Origin: Acanthaster planci
Taxonomy: Eukaryota; Echinodermata; Asteroidea; Valvatida; Acanthasteridae
Length of the DNA stretch: 64,000 nt
Reading direction: 5' to 3'
Assembly: GCF_001949145.1 (NCBI RefSeq)
Contig: NW_019091360.1
Location: forward strand, 2,664,864-2,728,863
The notes under the pieces were generated by a model that worked only from the letters and a program-made list of their open reading frames with translations, did not search any database and was not told where the DNA came from. Positions 1-11,718 of the stretch are shown piece by piece. Numbering within the stretch: the first letter of the stretch is position 1; every line of letters starts with the position of its first letter. The position numbers and the translations under genes were made by a program.

Positions 1-2706
1 AGGTAATGAAACTGTAAAGCTAATAAATAAGGCAGAAAAGTGTTTCTCATGTCAAGTAATGTAGAGGTTTTTGAAACGGAGGCATCAAGTAACTTTAAAA
101 GTATGGTAAAACCTTGATACCTCAAATCTCTGGGGAATGGACAAAAAATTTAAGTTATCCGAAATTCGAGTTAAAAGAAGGTCCCGATTTCTTTTGAAGT
201 TAAGTCATTATTACGATGTGTATCATAACATGTACCGATACGCTGATGCACAGTACTGTAAATCTCCTTGACTTTTGAAATGACATTGTGGTTATTTTAT
301 ACTTTGGTGCAACAAGTTTTTATTCATAGAAAGACATTCTAGCGGAGGATTTTTGCTGTCAATCGGCTGATAAATAACATATTACATGTACTGTACGTCA
401 TTTAAACTGTGTACCTTTGTGTGGCAAATCTTTCTTTTGCGTTGTGCATTTGTGACGCATTGTGGTGGTCCCATTTCTGATACCGTGCACCGCAAAGCAG
501 TGCCTTGCACATGCATACTCGGTTGGGTTTCCCGACGAGTCAGACGACTTTTTTCATCATATGAGGGTGCACCTTTTTGCACTTCCATAAAATTTTGTAA
601 AAACAAAAATGCTGTTGGTGTCAGTTTTTATTTTTTGTTCTTTGTTATTTATTTTCAAACTTTTGTTTATTTTTTGGGAGTGAGATTTAGCTGCGCAAAA
701 GCTCTGCATTGCAGTCATGTGGTTGGTCCACTGCGGCTGAGCATGCTGTGGTTTGTGGCTCCAATTGGGCAGCCATCGCATGGGCGAGCGCAAGTAGTTT
801 TCCCAGACCATGAGGCCAGACTTAATTTCCGAACGTGCATGTGGCGCGTGTGGCATACACAAAGATCTCCAATGCATTGCCGCAGCCACTGCAAAGAGCC
901 ATCAGTTGGCCTGCCGACGCACTGACTACAATGGGCCCACGGTAACAATTGGGCCAATTCCTGCAAGTCGGATTTTGCGGTCACAGTGTGGTTTACGTGT
1001 CTAGATTGATCATCACTGTAGCGTTCTTGCAAGTGTTCCGGTGTGAAAAGATGAAGTGTGCGTGTCAGAAATGATTCATAACTAGACCCACATTCTGTTT
1101 TCACTTTCTGGAAGTTTTTTGGCAGTGGTTTCTTTTGGATCTGTTACACAAAAACTTCGAGGTAAACAAATCCGGCAACGTGAGCAGTTTGAGTTACAGA
1201 TATTTTTTGTACATAAAAGCCTATTCTTTCGGCGGGGAATTCATTATTCTTCGAGTTAAGCCGGGTTACGAGTTAACCGACTTTGAGTTATCGAGATTTT
1301 ACGGTATATGGCAGTGTTGCTGATGAGTTGCTCTGTCAGACATGAGTCACAATACTTTCAACATGAGACATGAGTTTGGGGGAAAAAACTGACCTTGCAC
1401 ACATGGCTTAAAACTGACATAAAATTTGACTTGTTGACTTCATAACAGTTTTTGTTAAAATAAATGGAAGGAAACACTACACGTACGGAAATTAAATGGT
1501 GGCTTCCAATGTGCCAAGTAGCCTTGTGTGTGCTATCACTTGGAATATCGGCATATTTCAATCCAAAAATGGGGCAGAGAAGTCAGGCCAGTTTGGAGAA
1601 AATGTCACCTAAATAACCAATTTCAGAGAAAGTACCATGTTCATTATGACTACAGAGGGACTTCAATTGACGAGACTTGTGGAAAAATTTCTCTGGTCTT
1701 GACTGGTACAATAATCGCCTGGTTTGTACAACAACACTGCTTTAGCCCTAACCACACAGAATCCAACACCAGTAAAGTGTGTGAGTTTGTGGCATTGGGT
1801 ACTGGTAGCCAACTATCTGGTGTTTCATTTGGTGTGAATGGGTACTGTGGGCCTGCACATACACTGTACCCTGTTGAATTTTGACTGAATGGGTACATGT
1901 ACTGTGGCCCTCTCACTTTATCCCAGCAGTTGGGGATGGATATGCAGCTTGATGGTGTGTGAGTTTGTTTGAATAGGTACTGCCTGTCCATGTTCTTTGT
2001 ATTGTGCAATAGACCTGCTGTAGCCAATCAAACAGAACCACACAGGTAAAACCCTGTTGAAGTTTGTGGTATTGAGAACTCTTGCAACAGGAGTACTGTT
2101 GAAGTCTGTGGGATTGGGTACGGTGAGGTAGGAGTGTTTTCCAAGGTGTTGAAGTTTGTGTGATATGGAAGGTTAGGTCCAGCAACCCTTGGGCTGTTAG
2201 GGTTAGAGAATAAAACATTAAATCGAATCATCACTGTTATAACAAACTTAACTGCAGGTACCGATACTGTGTGCAGACACTTTGTGAAAACCATGATTAA
2301 TGAGAGTGGTTTCATGAACTAACACCTAGGTGAGCGCACTGTGAACGCTGACGTGTTGTAGAATAATTCTGGTTTTCGTGAACTGACAAGGAAGCTTGTA
2401 GCGGATACGTTAAAAAAAATTGCATTTAAGAGCTTGACTCAAATTGACTCCATCTTATTTACATGTACTTGTACCTATAAGGTGAAGGAAAATTGCACTT
2501 GGAAACCGTGGAATTGAGAAACTGACAAAGAATTCCCAATTGTGAAATGAAAATGCACTGAATGATTACATGCAGTGCTTGGCTACCATTACTGAAAATC
2601 GAAATGACGTGGTTCTGTGAATTTAGGGTGAGCAGAGCACACTCAAGCACCGCTTTGTGCTATTCATATTGTCGGAAATGAAAGTGTCCAGAAAACCTCA
2701 ACTCAC
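1..2706 (-). other. Intron 5 of TFIP11 (incomplete)
   Basis: No exon continuing TFIP11 was recognised here. Reading frames of up to 179 codons exist on both strands near 386-1104, but they overlap each other, lack splice borders and resemble no known family. The stretch holds a degenerate repeat (separate entry) and is otherwise unremarkable AT-rich intron. Confidence 0.5.
1778..2170. repeat. Degenerate minisatellite in TFIP11 intron
   Basis: About seven spaced copies of a head motif close to GTTGAAGTTTGTGG followed by ATTGGGTAC. They begin near 1778, 1821, 1872, 1954, 2053, 2095 and 2143. Spacing varies from about 42 to 100 bp, so the array is old and eroded. No coding meaning is apparent. 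Confidence 0.5.
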
Positions 2707-5700
2707 TGTCTGTCATGTTGGATGATCTGCTGCTCAGCCATCTCCACCAGGAGCTGGAGGTTGTGCTCTAATTCCGGCATCTCAAAGGCCGACTTTTTGC
2801 CCTCTGGGCCCTCGACCTCTAACCTCTCGCTGGGCTTGTCGTGCTGCTTTCCAAGATGACTGTAGCCCGACATCACACGCTGCTCGGGCCCCGTCATGTC
2901 AATGACCTTCACCCCTGAGGCGGCGGGATCAGCTTTCTTCCGCTTCTTGAGGTGCCCTGATTTCTTCACCTCCTCTACCGTCCGGTAGACATACTTGGTC
3001 TTTTTCTTGGCAGCCTGAATCGGGGAGATAATTGCAGATGGAGAAGGTAAAATGAAACTTATTTGCATTTCCCTCTTGCCTAGACAATTTCCAAGTGGGA
3101 AAGCTTAAAAGCAAGGATATGGAAAATGAGCAGTTCTCTTTTTCACACAAATTAACTTTGCGCATACCGTACTGACCACTGCCATCACCTTCATTGCATG
3201 CAACCACCATCTACCTTGTCCAATCAAATGTATTCAACACACTCAATACACAAGCATTGCCTCTGTGTTGGAATCATGAAATGTCACTGCCTCTGACTGG
3301 GTACTTTCCTAGTTTGTCACATCCATAAGCAGGCCTTGACCTTATACTTTTAACTGGCCCACCGCGCAGGTTAACAAATCTTTTTCACCAGCCTGCAGAT
3401 ATTTTCACTAGCCCACTGGACACTGTTTAGCAAATCAAACTTTGACTGTTTTTTTTTCCAACATTATTGATTTTCAACGGTTAATGTGAAGTCAAACTGT
3501 CAATTTTAAAATTTAAAGGTGGAGGTTCAAAGCTTTTACAATTGATAACGAACAGCAGGTACAATCAAAATTTTACATATCTTCATCTCTATTAATGAGA
3601 CAAACAACAGTTTCAAACAGGTAGGTTTTTCTTTCCTAGCCATTTTTCCCGGGCAAGGTAAAGCATGCATTTTACTAGCCTGCAGTAGTTTGTACCAGAC
3701 TTTGCACGCTGGTCTAGTGCTATGGTCAAGGCCTGTCTATATTATCAACACGTGTTAACCAATGCAGTAATTGCTCCATTCTGGAATGGTTCCTGTGCAG
3801 AAAAGAGGGACTGAGGAACGGGATGGGCTAATCCCCCTTCCCTCCCCCCCCAAATTCTATGTGTAGGAAATTCCCATGTTGCAAGGCAATGTGGGTACAT
3901 GTACATGTACCGGTAGCTTACTGCTCTAATCAATATATGTCTACCAACTGTTGCATAAACACCTGATGGGGCTCTCTCAAGCAGTTGATGCTCCTGCTTG
4001 CATGGGTGCAGTGCTACCGGTAAGCTACCTTTTTAAACTAATCTTTTTTATCTACTTCTATCCAGGTTGATTTTCATAATTTGGATCCTTCCGTGGCCGA
4101 AATGAGGGGCTACTGTGATTTACAGCTTGGTGAAGATTCTACATAAATCTGCATCCCTCGACTACTGCACAAATGCCCGATCTCATGCCATAAATTTGGT
4201 ACATACTCTGCATGTACAATTCATGTGCACACAGAAATGTTAATCTGGTTATTGTTGAAACAAATTTTAGCCATTGATGGCTCAAGGAAATTACATTGTG
4301 CATCCTGAAGAAACTAGCCTCGCTCTCGGTGGATGGGGGAAAGTCCTCACTGACATGATGTGCCGACACAAAGTGATACTTCTGTGCCTGTCTTACACCG
4401 ATAATGTACTATTCTGGATAACTCTCTTTTTCACAAACTGACAAACAGGTACTGCATCTGCACTCAAGACATTTTTCTTTTCACGTACTGTAACTTTTCT
4501 TGGTTTCCAAAGTTATTAAGATTTTAGTTAATTACAACTATATTCCAGAAATATATACGGATTGAGTATTCATGTTAAACTTTTTAAAGCATTCTTCTCC
4601 CAACATGACCGAAAACTTTAAAATTCAGGCCAATGAGTAAAAAACTCACAAACCTTCATTTTAGTATGTGGAGCCAAAGTTATGCATTGCACAGTCTTCA
4701 CATAGAGTACCCAAACAGCACTTGGGTGTTAGTTTGTGAAGATGGTTAAGTGTTACATAACACAGCATCCGTTTCACTTCCTGCCAAAGCAAAAGACATG
4801 TTGCTCACCTCTCCTCCTTTCTTCCACCGGGCAAGCTCCTCCCGAAACTGCGCGTCTTCCTCCTCTTCAGAGTCTGCCGCTTCGGGTTCCTGGCCGCCGC
4901 GTCTACCCACGTACTGCGGCGTGGCGTTAGAGCCCACGGCCCCCTTGCCCTTGTGTTTGGTGGCTTGAACCGGCCGGACGATTCCTTGGTTGGCTTTGCC
5001 TAGACCCTTCCCTGGGATGTAACCCATCTGGGAAAAAATAAGGGATAGTATACACTTAGTTGCAGGTTCAATGCTACAATATCCATGGGAAAGATAACGT
5101 ACAAATTAATAGTCGGTGACCCTATACCTCCAGGGTGTTTTGGCAAGAAACCTTGCAAGACACGTCAATCTGCATCATCTGTCAAAGTAGCTTGCCTGCC
5201 CTGTGCAACGAGATCCAACGGAGATCGACCATCCTCAAGGCCAAACAGCCTGGGGGTTTGTGGTTGCCAGCCACCATAAGATCTTTGTTAGTCTCTTTTG
5301 TAGAGTTATGCGCGCCTTTTTAGGTGGATCTGTGTAGAAGTATTCATAAAACTGTGGACTCTTGATCAAAGATGACCAAATCAATTCTTAACAGCAATTT
5401 TCATATCTGTGTTCAAAGAAACGTTGGTTCAAAAATTTCCAATGTTTTGCATTAAATACAGATGCTAATTAACCTCAAATTTACTGCCACTGCATATGCA
5501 CTGTTCCTGATGCACGCTGTCATCTGGATACATGTAACACCAGTCGCTCTTGACCCAAACTGTTCTTAATCCCCAAATCCTGTGAGTGTTTTTGAAGGAT
5601 TTCAGAAGATTGAAGCTGTCTGGCAAAAGTGAGGAGCTGATTTTGAAGGATCCACAGTGTCAAAGTTTTCAGCCGAACCTTGTGTTCTGTATGCTCGGTC

Positions 5701-8700
5701 ATGCACATATTTAAGAATACTTTATACTGGATATCATACGCACTTCCTCAATATAAGGGATAAAGGGATTGCCAGAGGATTTCAAAGGATGGGGGCAGTG
5801 CTCACCCCTCCAAGGAACACATTGAAAAAGTAATATAGACTTGAAGCATTGGGGCTATGTCCAATTTTTACCAGGGACGCAGTTGAAGGACTGAGGATGC
5901 AGCCTGGCAAAATGGACTTACAGGTCTGTTCCCACTTGACCAAATCTCAAGGGAGTAGCCTTGGGCGATATGGGGTGAAAATACCCCCCTCCCACCATCC
6001 CCGGGAGTGAAGAACCAAAAGTCTCCCCAGGGTACCCCGGAGTAATCCTAGGGCAAATTCGCCCCTAGGGATGGATGTTTAAGTGAGAAAAAGGCCTTAC
6101 GAGGTTAGGGTTAAAGCAAGTTCGTGCCTCTCAGCCAAGTGGAAATGTCGAGTTTTGGATCAGTAGCTTACCTGAAGGAGCAGCTTCTCTCCGAAGCCCG
6201 TCGTGTGCTTCTGCCAGTTCCCAAACTGCTTGTCGGACTTCATCAGCTCAGCGTGCTTCTTCTGTGCATTGGTCATGACCTTTGAACTCTGACCTTTGGA
6301 AGACCCCTCAGCTCGCAGAGGCAACTGGTATGAGATGTCAGCTTTGCCATCCTTGTTTTCATCATTCTGTGTTGAAATTGGAAAGTGCAATTGCAATTCT
6401 TTTGGACAGTGAATGCAAAAACTTACTTAGGATGTTATGACTTATCCACCAAAGCTGAATATGTGATGCCATAAAAAATATTAGCCTTTTGTTGACCCTA
6501 GGTATCTTGGACATTTTTATTTATTTGAAAAGAGCACAATGTCATCTTCATTGCTTGGACACGACCCTGGGTTGGTTCCAAGTATGGAAGTTGAGACTTA
6601 AAACGATGGGATGCTGGGATTGAAGATTTTCAAAAATGTTGCCATAATGACACATCTGGCTTGACTGCATCGCATGCATTACCAGAAATATCACAGTTTG
6701 GTTGCTTGATATCAAACTTTAAATATTTTTGTAATATTCTTCAAAAATCTTATACACATTGTGTTCAAGCCATTTTAGGTTGCTGAGCTTTCATAGACTC
6801 TCGTGGACATTCATAATGCAACGATCAAACTAAGTTTAAGATGCGTACTATCTCACTAACTGGAGTCTGGTTACCTGTTCACCTCCTGTAACTTCTGTAC
6901 TGATGAAGTTCAGGTCTCCTTGGCCACGCCGACCAGATGAACCAAATCCTTGTCTTTCTTCTGGTTCGTCATCACTGTTGGCCCAGACACCTGCAATATT
7001 GTTTAAAAATTTGTAATTTCCTATTTGAAAGTGAGCATTAACTTATGTTACTATACCTCATACATATTCATGACGGATCGGCAAACTCTCATTGGTGCAT
7101 TCAAGGTCACGCACCAGCCACTATTTTTGCTGTTTGTCAAGCGCACATGTGATTGTTCATGCAAAGAGTAAATACGCATAAGTTTTTAACTGTCCCCCTG
7201 CTTACCCAGGCGATACTTGAAAACGCGTGCGCAGTAGCAGAAAATCCAGAAGCTGTACTGCCCGGGTGTACTGTGCACTTGTGGTGGCGCCAGCCCAGCA
7301 ACAATACGCAGCTCATATGAAAAGATGGTGGCACACATAAAAGACAATCAGCGTTTTCCTCAGCTGAGTGACGCCGAACTGGAAAATGTTGTGGGCAATA
7401 GGGACGCCTCGTCCACTAAGGTTGTCCCAAATGCGGCGGAAACGCTCAAACATTACTGTGTCGAGGGTACTAGTTTGTTAACTCTCAATACCTCAGGGAA
7501 CTAACATCGACGGTGCAACCTCAAACCATGTTATATTTGTATAATTTATATAAAAGACATCTCAACACTGACATGTAAGTTCTAGTCTTTTCTTTTTCAG
7601 TTCCAACTTTCTTCCACAGACAGTATATTACATTATTTCACAGGTGTACAAATGGTGGTGTAGCAATGCCATAGGCCTACAATAACCAAGGCTCCTTTAA
7701 TCAGTCAGTTTTGACGGTGCAATTGTCAACAGGTAAAGAGTTCCATATATAAACATCATTTGGCACCCTGCGCACAAACCCTAGTTTGAGACTGTGTTTC
7801 TTGCTTTCATGACCCTATATGGGTTACATTTGGAAGAGTAAGAGTAAATCAGGAGAAAAATGTGACTTTCTTACATTTGTCTTGTCAATGTAAATACACG
7901 GTCAACTGGACACATACACTCATGGCAACTGTGTGACCTTTGGTAACGTGCGGCTGTTCTCTTTATATTCTTACTCCCTAATTTGTCTTTCTCATGTTTC
8001 CAACCAATCAGAGATCCACTTTCTAAGGAAACTTTCCAGTAACCAATCAGCGACACTCTACCAAGCAGATTTTACAATGTCACTGTGTTTATTTATTTAT
8101 TCTGGTTTATTGAACTTTCCCATCGCAGCCCAAGGGCTGAATTGAGGGCAAGTTTACAATCAGGGTGTTAAAAAGAGCAGTAAAAACGTTAATAAGTAAA
8201 AAGGAGGAAAAATTAACTAAAAATCACAAAAAGCTCAGATAAAAACAAACAGACTAATATTTCAAAAACAGAAAACAAAAAACTTGCAAATTAAAAAAAC
8301 CCCAAACTTCCAACAATCAAAGTTAAAACCGGAGTTAAAAAAATTTCAACAATTTGCACTCAATAAGTTTACTAAAAATGGGATGGCACTGTTTTTGTAC
8401 CTGTTTGTACGATATCTAGGGATGGACAAAGTGTTTGTGTTGCATCAACCAATCAGAGATCAGCTTTCAAATGAAACTTTTTCGCTACCAGAGAGAAAAG
8501 AAGGGTAGGGTTTTGAGTTTTGAGGGAAATTTTGAGGGGAAACTGCGAGTGGTTTAATACATGACACATGGTGAATTCAAATTTACATGGTTAGTTTATC
8601 ACTAAAAAAGTCACATTTTCTTACAATTTACAATTTGAAATTTCCAAAAAATAGGGTCAACGCAATAAAGAGAGTGTTGCCTTTGTTTTTTTGGGGGGGG

Positions 8701-9669
8701 AGGGGGACTTACCAGTTTCGCAAGATTAACCCCTTGACGACGGGAATTTCTTCCCGAAAGCCGACTCCAAGAATTGCAGCCTCGCTTGGCCACGAAGGCC
8801 ACCTGCCAAACCGCAAATTCTCGGTTTGTGGCCCTGCGTGCTTTGCACGCTTTGAATTACATGGTGAAAATGCTGATTGTTCGGTGGCATGCGGCTCTAC
8901 TCACCCTTCCACATTCTCGTTGCCTCTTTTCAAAGTGGGGACTATTGTGAAGCTGATGATTATGATGCAAAATCGGTCTTTTCATTTCTGGGCTACGCAC
9001 AAAGGCCAATTACCATATATACAAGAGCCAGGGTCTTCATTCTTTCACCGTGTTCGCTCGAGCATGGGCCAAAAATAATAGCTGAAAAGCGGGCTGAGGA
9101 TCTCAATTTTTACGGTGGGTATAGCCGCCTCCCAGTGCGAAGGGGTTAAAATGTCAAAAAACTGGGGCATGTTTGGGGTCCTCAAGTACATGTAAAATGG
9201 AGGCTTTGCCGACTAGGCCTATATAATTCAGATTCAGATACAATCCCCCTGAAATGCCTTGAATTGGAGTATGTAATAAAACATGTAAAATGGAAGCAGA
9301 TTTACATTTTGAGGTTACCAATCGTTACAATTTCCCATGGCATAGGATTGATAAATTGAGCACAAAATGCATTGCTTCAATGCTTGTTGTCATCCTTACA
9401 TGTACTATGATGTAGGCCTACATGTACATCATCCATACATCATTCCAATTTACATACATGTACGAGTACATCATCATGATTGCATTGCCAATGGAATGTC
9501 GAGAAGTCATTTCTACCATGCATCAGACAGTGTCTACCTCCATCATGTTCCTACCATAAATTGCTTGCGCCTTTGTCATTCGCCTCCTTGGTCTATCGAC
9601 ATTGAACTCATTCAATAGGTCGTAGTCCGTGATCTCAAAGTCTTCCACTTCCTCCTTGTCAGAATCCAT
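2707..9669 (-). CDS. TFIP11: TFIP11, tuftelin-interacting protein 11 (G-patch spliceosome disassembly factor), N-terminal half
   Basis: Five minus-strand exons were modelled: 9669-9555, 6990-6875, 6366-6172, 5027-4809 and 3014-2707. All have AG/GT borders and keep frame (115, 116, 195, 219 and 308 nt, 317 full codons). The start is the ATG at 9669 in a good context (ACCATGG). Exon 1 encodes the acidic N-terminal TIP motif (DFEITDYDLLNEFN, about residues 10-23). Exons 3-4 encode the G-patch, about residues 126-175, with FGNWQKHTTGFGEKLL and MGYIPGKGLGK. Exon 5 carries KVIDMTG and MPELEHNLQLL, which match vertebrate TFIP11. In known homologues the G-patch recruits and activates DHX15/Prp43 to dismantle the intron-lariat spliceosome in the nucleus. 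The C-terminal GCFC-type half is not visible and should lie left of position 1, beyond an intron of at least 2.7 kb. The gene is head-to-head with CPT1. Confidence 0.95.
3015..4808 (-). other. TFIP11 intron 4
   Basis: No exon is seen. It contains an 18-bp perfect palindrome, GGTACATGTACATGTACC, at 3894-3911. This is a local peak of the TACATGTA motif found throughout the window. Confidence 0.5.
5028..6171 (-). other. TFIP11 intron 3
   Basis: No exon is seen between the two G-patch exons. The 5940-6080 part is unusually G/C-rich, with small inverted repeats such as CCTAGGGC/GCCCCTAGG near 6047-6070. Nothing else could be assigned. Confidence 0.45.
7325..7504 (+). pseudogene. Crypton/KCTD1-QRICH1-type tyrosine-recombinase N-terminal fragment
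   Basis: A 59-codon frame starts at the ATG at 7325 and stops at TAA 7502-7504, inside TFIP11 intron 1 on the opposite strand. The segment RFPQLSDAELENVV, then NRDASSTK, then LKHYC follows the pattern RF..L...EL...V..KDS..TK.........F..YC. That pattern opens Crypton-derived tyrosine-recombinase-like proteins (KIAA1958/QRICH1/ZMYM/KCTD1 relatives), which are multicopy in many marine invertebrates. No recombinase catalytic region follows. It may be a first exon (a possible GT donor sits right after GAGG near 7467) or a broken relic. The family call rests on remembered pattern similarity only. Confidence 0.45.
7505..8725. other. Rest of TFIP11 intron 1, repeat-derived
   Basis: No TFIP11 exon is seen. 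Two diverged copies of a segment of about 45 bp beginning AACCAATCAGAGATC occur near 8004 and 8449. The 8086-8290 stretch (GCAGCCCAAGGGCTGAATTG followed by A-rich DNA) resembles the 3' tail of a dispersed retroelement. A G-run sits near 8692-8706. Confidence 0.35.
8726..9149. mobile_element. TTAA-flanked non-autonomous DNA transposon (piggyBac/Kolobok-like MITE)
   Basis: A 416-bp block (8730-9145) is flanked on both sides by TTAA (8726-8729 and 9146-9149). Its ends form a short imperfect terminal inverted repeat: CCCCTTGACGACGGG on the left, and CCCCTTCGCACTGGG as the reverse complement of the right end. TTAA target duplication is characteristic of piggyBac-type and Kolobok-type elements. The interior has higher GC than the surrounding intron and no transposase domain, so the element would depend on a transposase elsewhere. 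Confidence 0.5.
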
Positions 9670-11718
9670 GGTTAGATGCTGCAAAAATGCTCTCCACCAA
9701 CAACAAAAGTCAATGCAGACGGCAAGTTCTCGCAGTTCCTATCCCAAGTTGTTCAGCAGTCAGGTTAAATCCTCCGGATTTGGCTTCGCCCGACCATGGA
9801 GGAAGGAGGGGATGGTCCGACCGGCTGGACATGTACTTGAACGTCTGGGAGCCAAACATTAGTGATAAGTGATGCACAGGGGGCGCTGTGCAATTTTAAC
9901 AGTGTGAATTCATGGCGGGGCCCGGGGGGGGGTAGGCAAGTATATGAGAGATTATTAGGGGAAATGCCCAGCTTCTGTGATAATTTGCTTGAGCATGGTT
10001 GCAGGCACTAAAAGATATTAGGGAATTAATTATCATGTTTACTTAAACGTTTACTCTTCCAATTTATCATGGGATCCATTATTTGATCAAAGTCTCAATT
10101 TTCTGAGTGCATTTGTTGTATCATGAGATTTAGTTAAGTTCCTTCCTCCCTGATTACATTGGGCAAAACGACTGCCTGCATGACACTTAACCCTCAGCAC
10201 ACTGACATAAATTCTTAAAGTTGACCTGGAAAGTTGATTTTCACACCAAAACTTGTCAAAATGATCGATTTGTTCATAAGATTTTACTGGAACAACTGAA
10301 CACTCGGTACATAAATTTCCTTGAGCGTCCATAACACAGAAAATGTCGGGGGATCTCACAGACTCCTTGAAGGGGGTAAACTATGTGTCACTGTTACACT
10401 CAACTGCCCTACCTGCTGGAAGAATAGTACAATCCAGCACGTCATAATCGAAGCCATGCAAGCGCGCCGGCTCGCCGGCACATATACATACACAATTAAG
10501 TACACAAACCCAATACGTATACGCTACATACGTAGCCGATCCATCCAGCAAGCAAGAAGAGGGGATCGATCGAGGGTTTGAAATCAATAAGGTAACGAAA
10601 CTAAAATCACTTTTTCACTAAAATCACTAAAATCAATTTGATGAACGCGATGAGCTAGGTTGTGATGTCTGAGAGTGTCGCCTGGTTGTAATTAATGGAA
10701 TCGTGGTAAAACAGGGTGATTTTCTGATCCTTTGGACAAGAAATATTGGGTGTGTAACTTGTGCAGGCATTTACTACTACGGCGCCTCGACCCTACGGTA
10801 CCGCCGGCCGGATCTTGTGAAGGGCGAATTGACCGGTACCGGGTCATGCTTAGTCAGTTTGCCCTGTTGCAGTTTATTCATAGATCCGCTTTCGGCCATA
10901 TTTTGGTACAGGGCTGATCCGGTTCACTGTTTCTAGCTATGCCCGGCGCTTTTGTTTCATTGCCATGCATGCCATATTGTATACAAACACGACAGTTATG
11001 ATGAATTTGCTGTTGGGGAAAAATCCTGGCATTCATCGCGTACAACTATTGTACGTGTACATATCACATCAGGATCTAGTGCAGTGTATGATCATTCAAC
11101 CATAATAATCACTCCCAACGCATGAATGCACAACTTAAGTGATAGCCATGCACTTTTGACAAATGTTTAAAACAATATTGACATTGAAAAACTTCTCTGA
11201 TTTAAGAAAAATACCTAAAGGCCTGCTTAAAATCCATGTTAAGCTTGTAGTGTAAAATGTTATCGGAAGAATTCCATAGATGAACATCACTAATTTTCCC
11301 TACAGTGGAATATTATTATCAGCCATCAGAAAGTTGTGAAAAGGCAGGAATTTTTGTATTTTTATGACATAAAAGCCCCCTCAAAATTTTAGTCACTTCA
11401 TTCAAGACTGATTAATTATTTGGTTGGTTTTGCTTCTCTTTTATTGAATTGAGCAAATGGAAAGAGTCCTGCATCTGGCCTCCATGATTTTGGTGTTTCA
11501 TAGACACCAAATTCAAAACTGAATCCCTTTTCTTGCTAAAATTCCCTCTCAAAAAAACAAATGACAGGCATCCCTTTTTAAACTTGTTGGTGTTTATGAA
11601 ACTCAAAAATTATAAAGGCCAAATGTGGTACTATTTCTGAGAACATGGATTTGAGATGCTGTGTGTTGTTTGCTTACAGTTGACTTGTTGAGGTTGCTAC
11701 GTGTGAAGGCACGCCAAG
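9670..11718. promoter_or_regulatory. Head-to-head intergenic region of TFIP11 and CPT1, with CPT1 5' UTR
   Basis: The two start codons are 2.05 kb apart on divergent strands, so this region should hold both promoters and their 5' UTRs. The CPT1 leader is spliced: a 3' splice site (TTTGCTTACAG) ends at 11679, leaving a 39-nt UTR part (11680-11718) before the ATG. The upstream non-coding exon was not pinned down. The CG-rich patch at 10440-10580 and the patch at 10780-10850 (GGTACCGCCGGCCGG) are candidate promoter or leader areas. No TATA box could be assigned with confidence. Confidence 0.5.

Noticed and set aside
386-1104. 179- and 129-codon frames on opposite strands near the left edge
   Set aside because: They overlap each other, have no splice or family support, are Cys/His-rich by chance composition and lie inside the TFIP11 intron.
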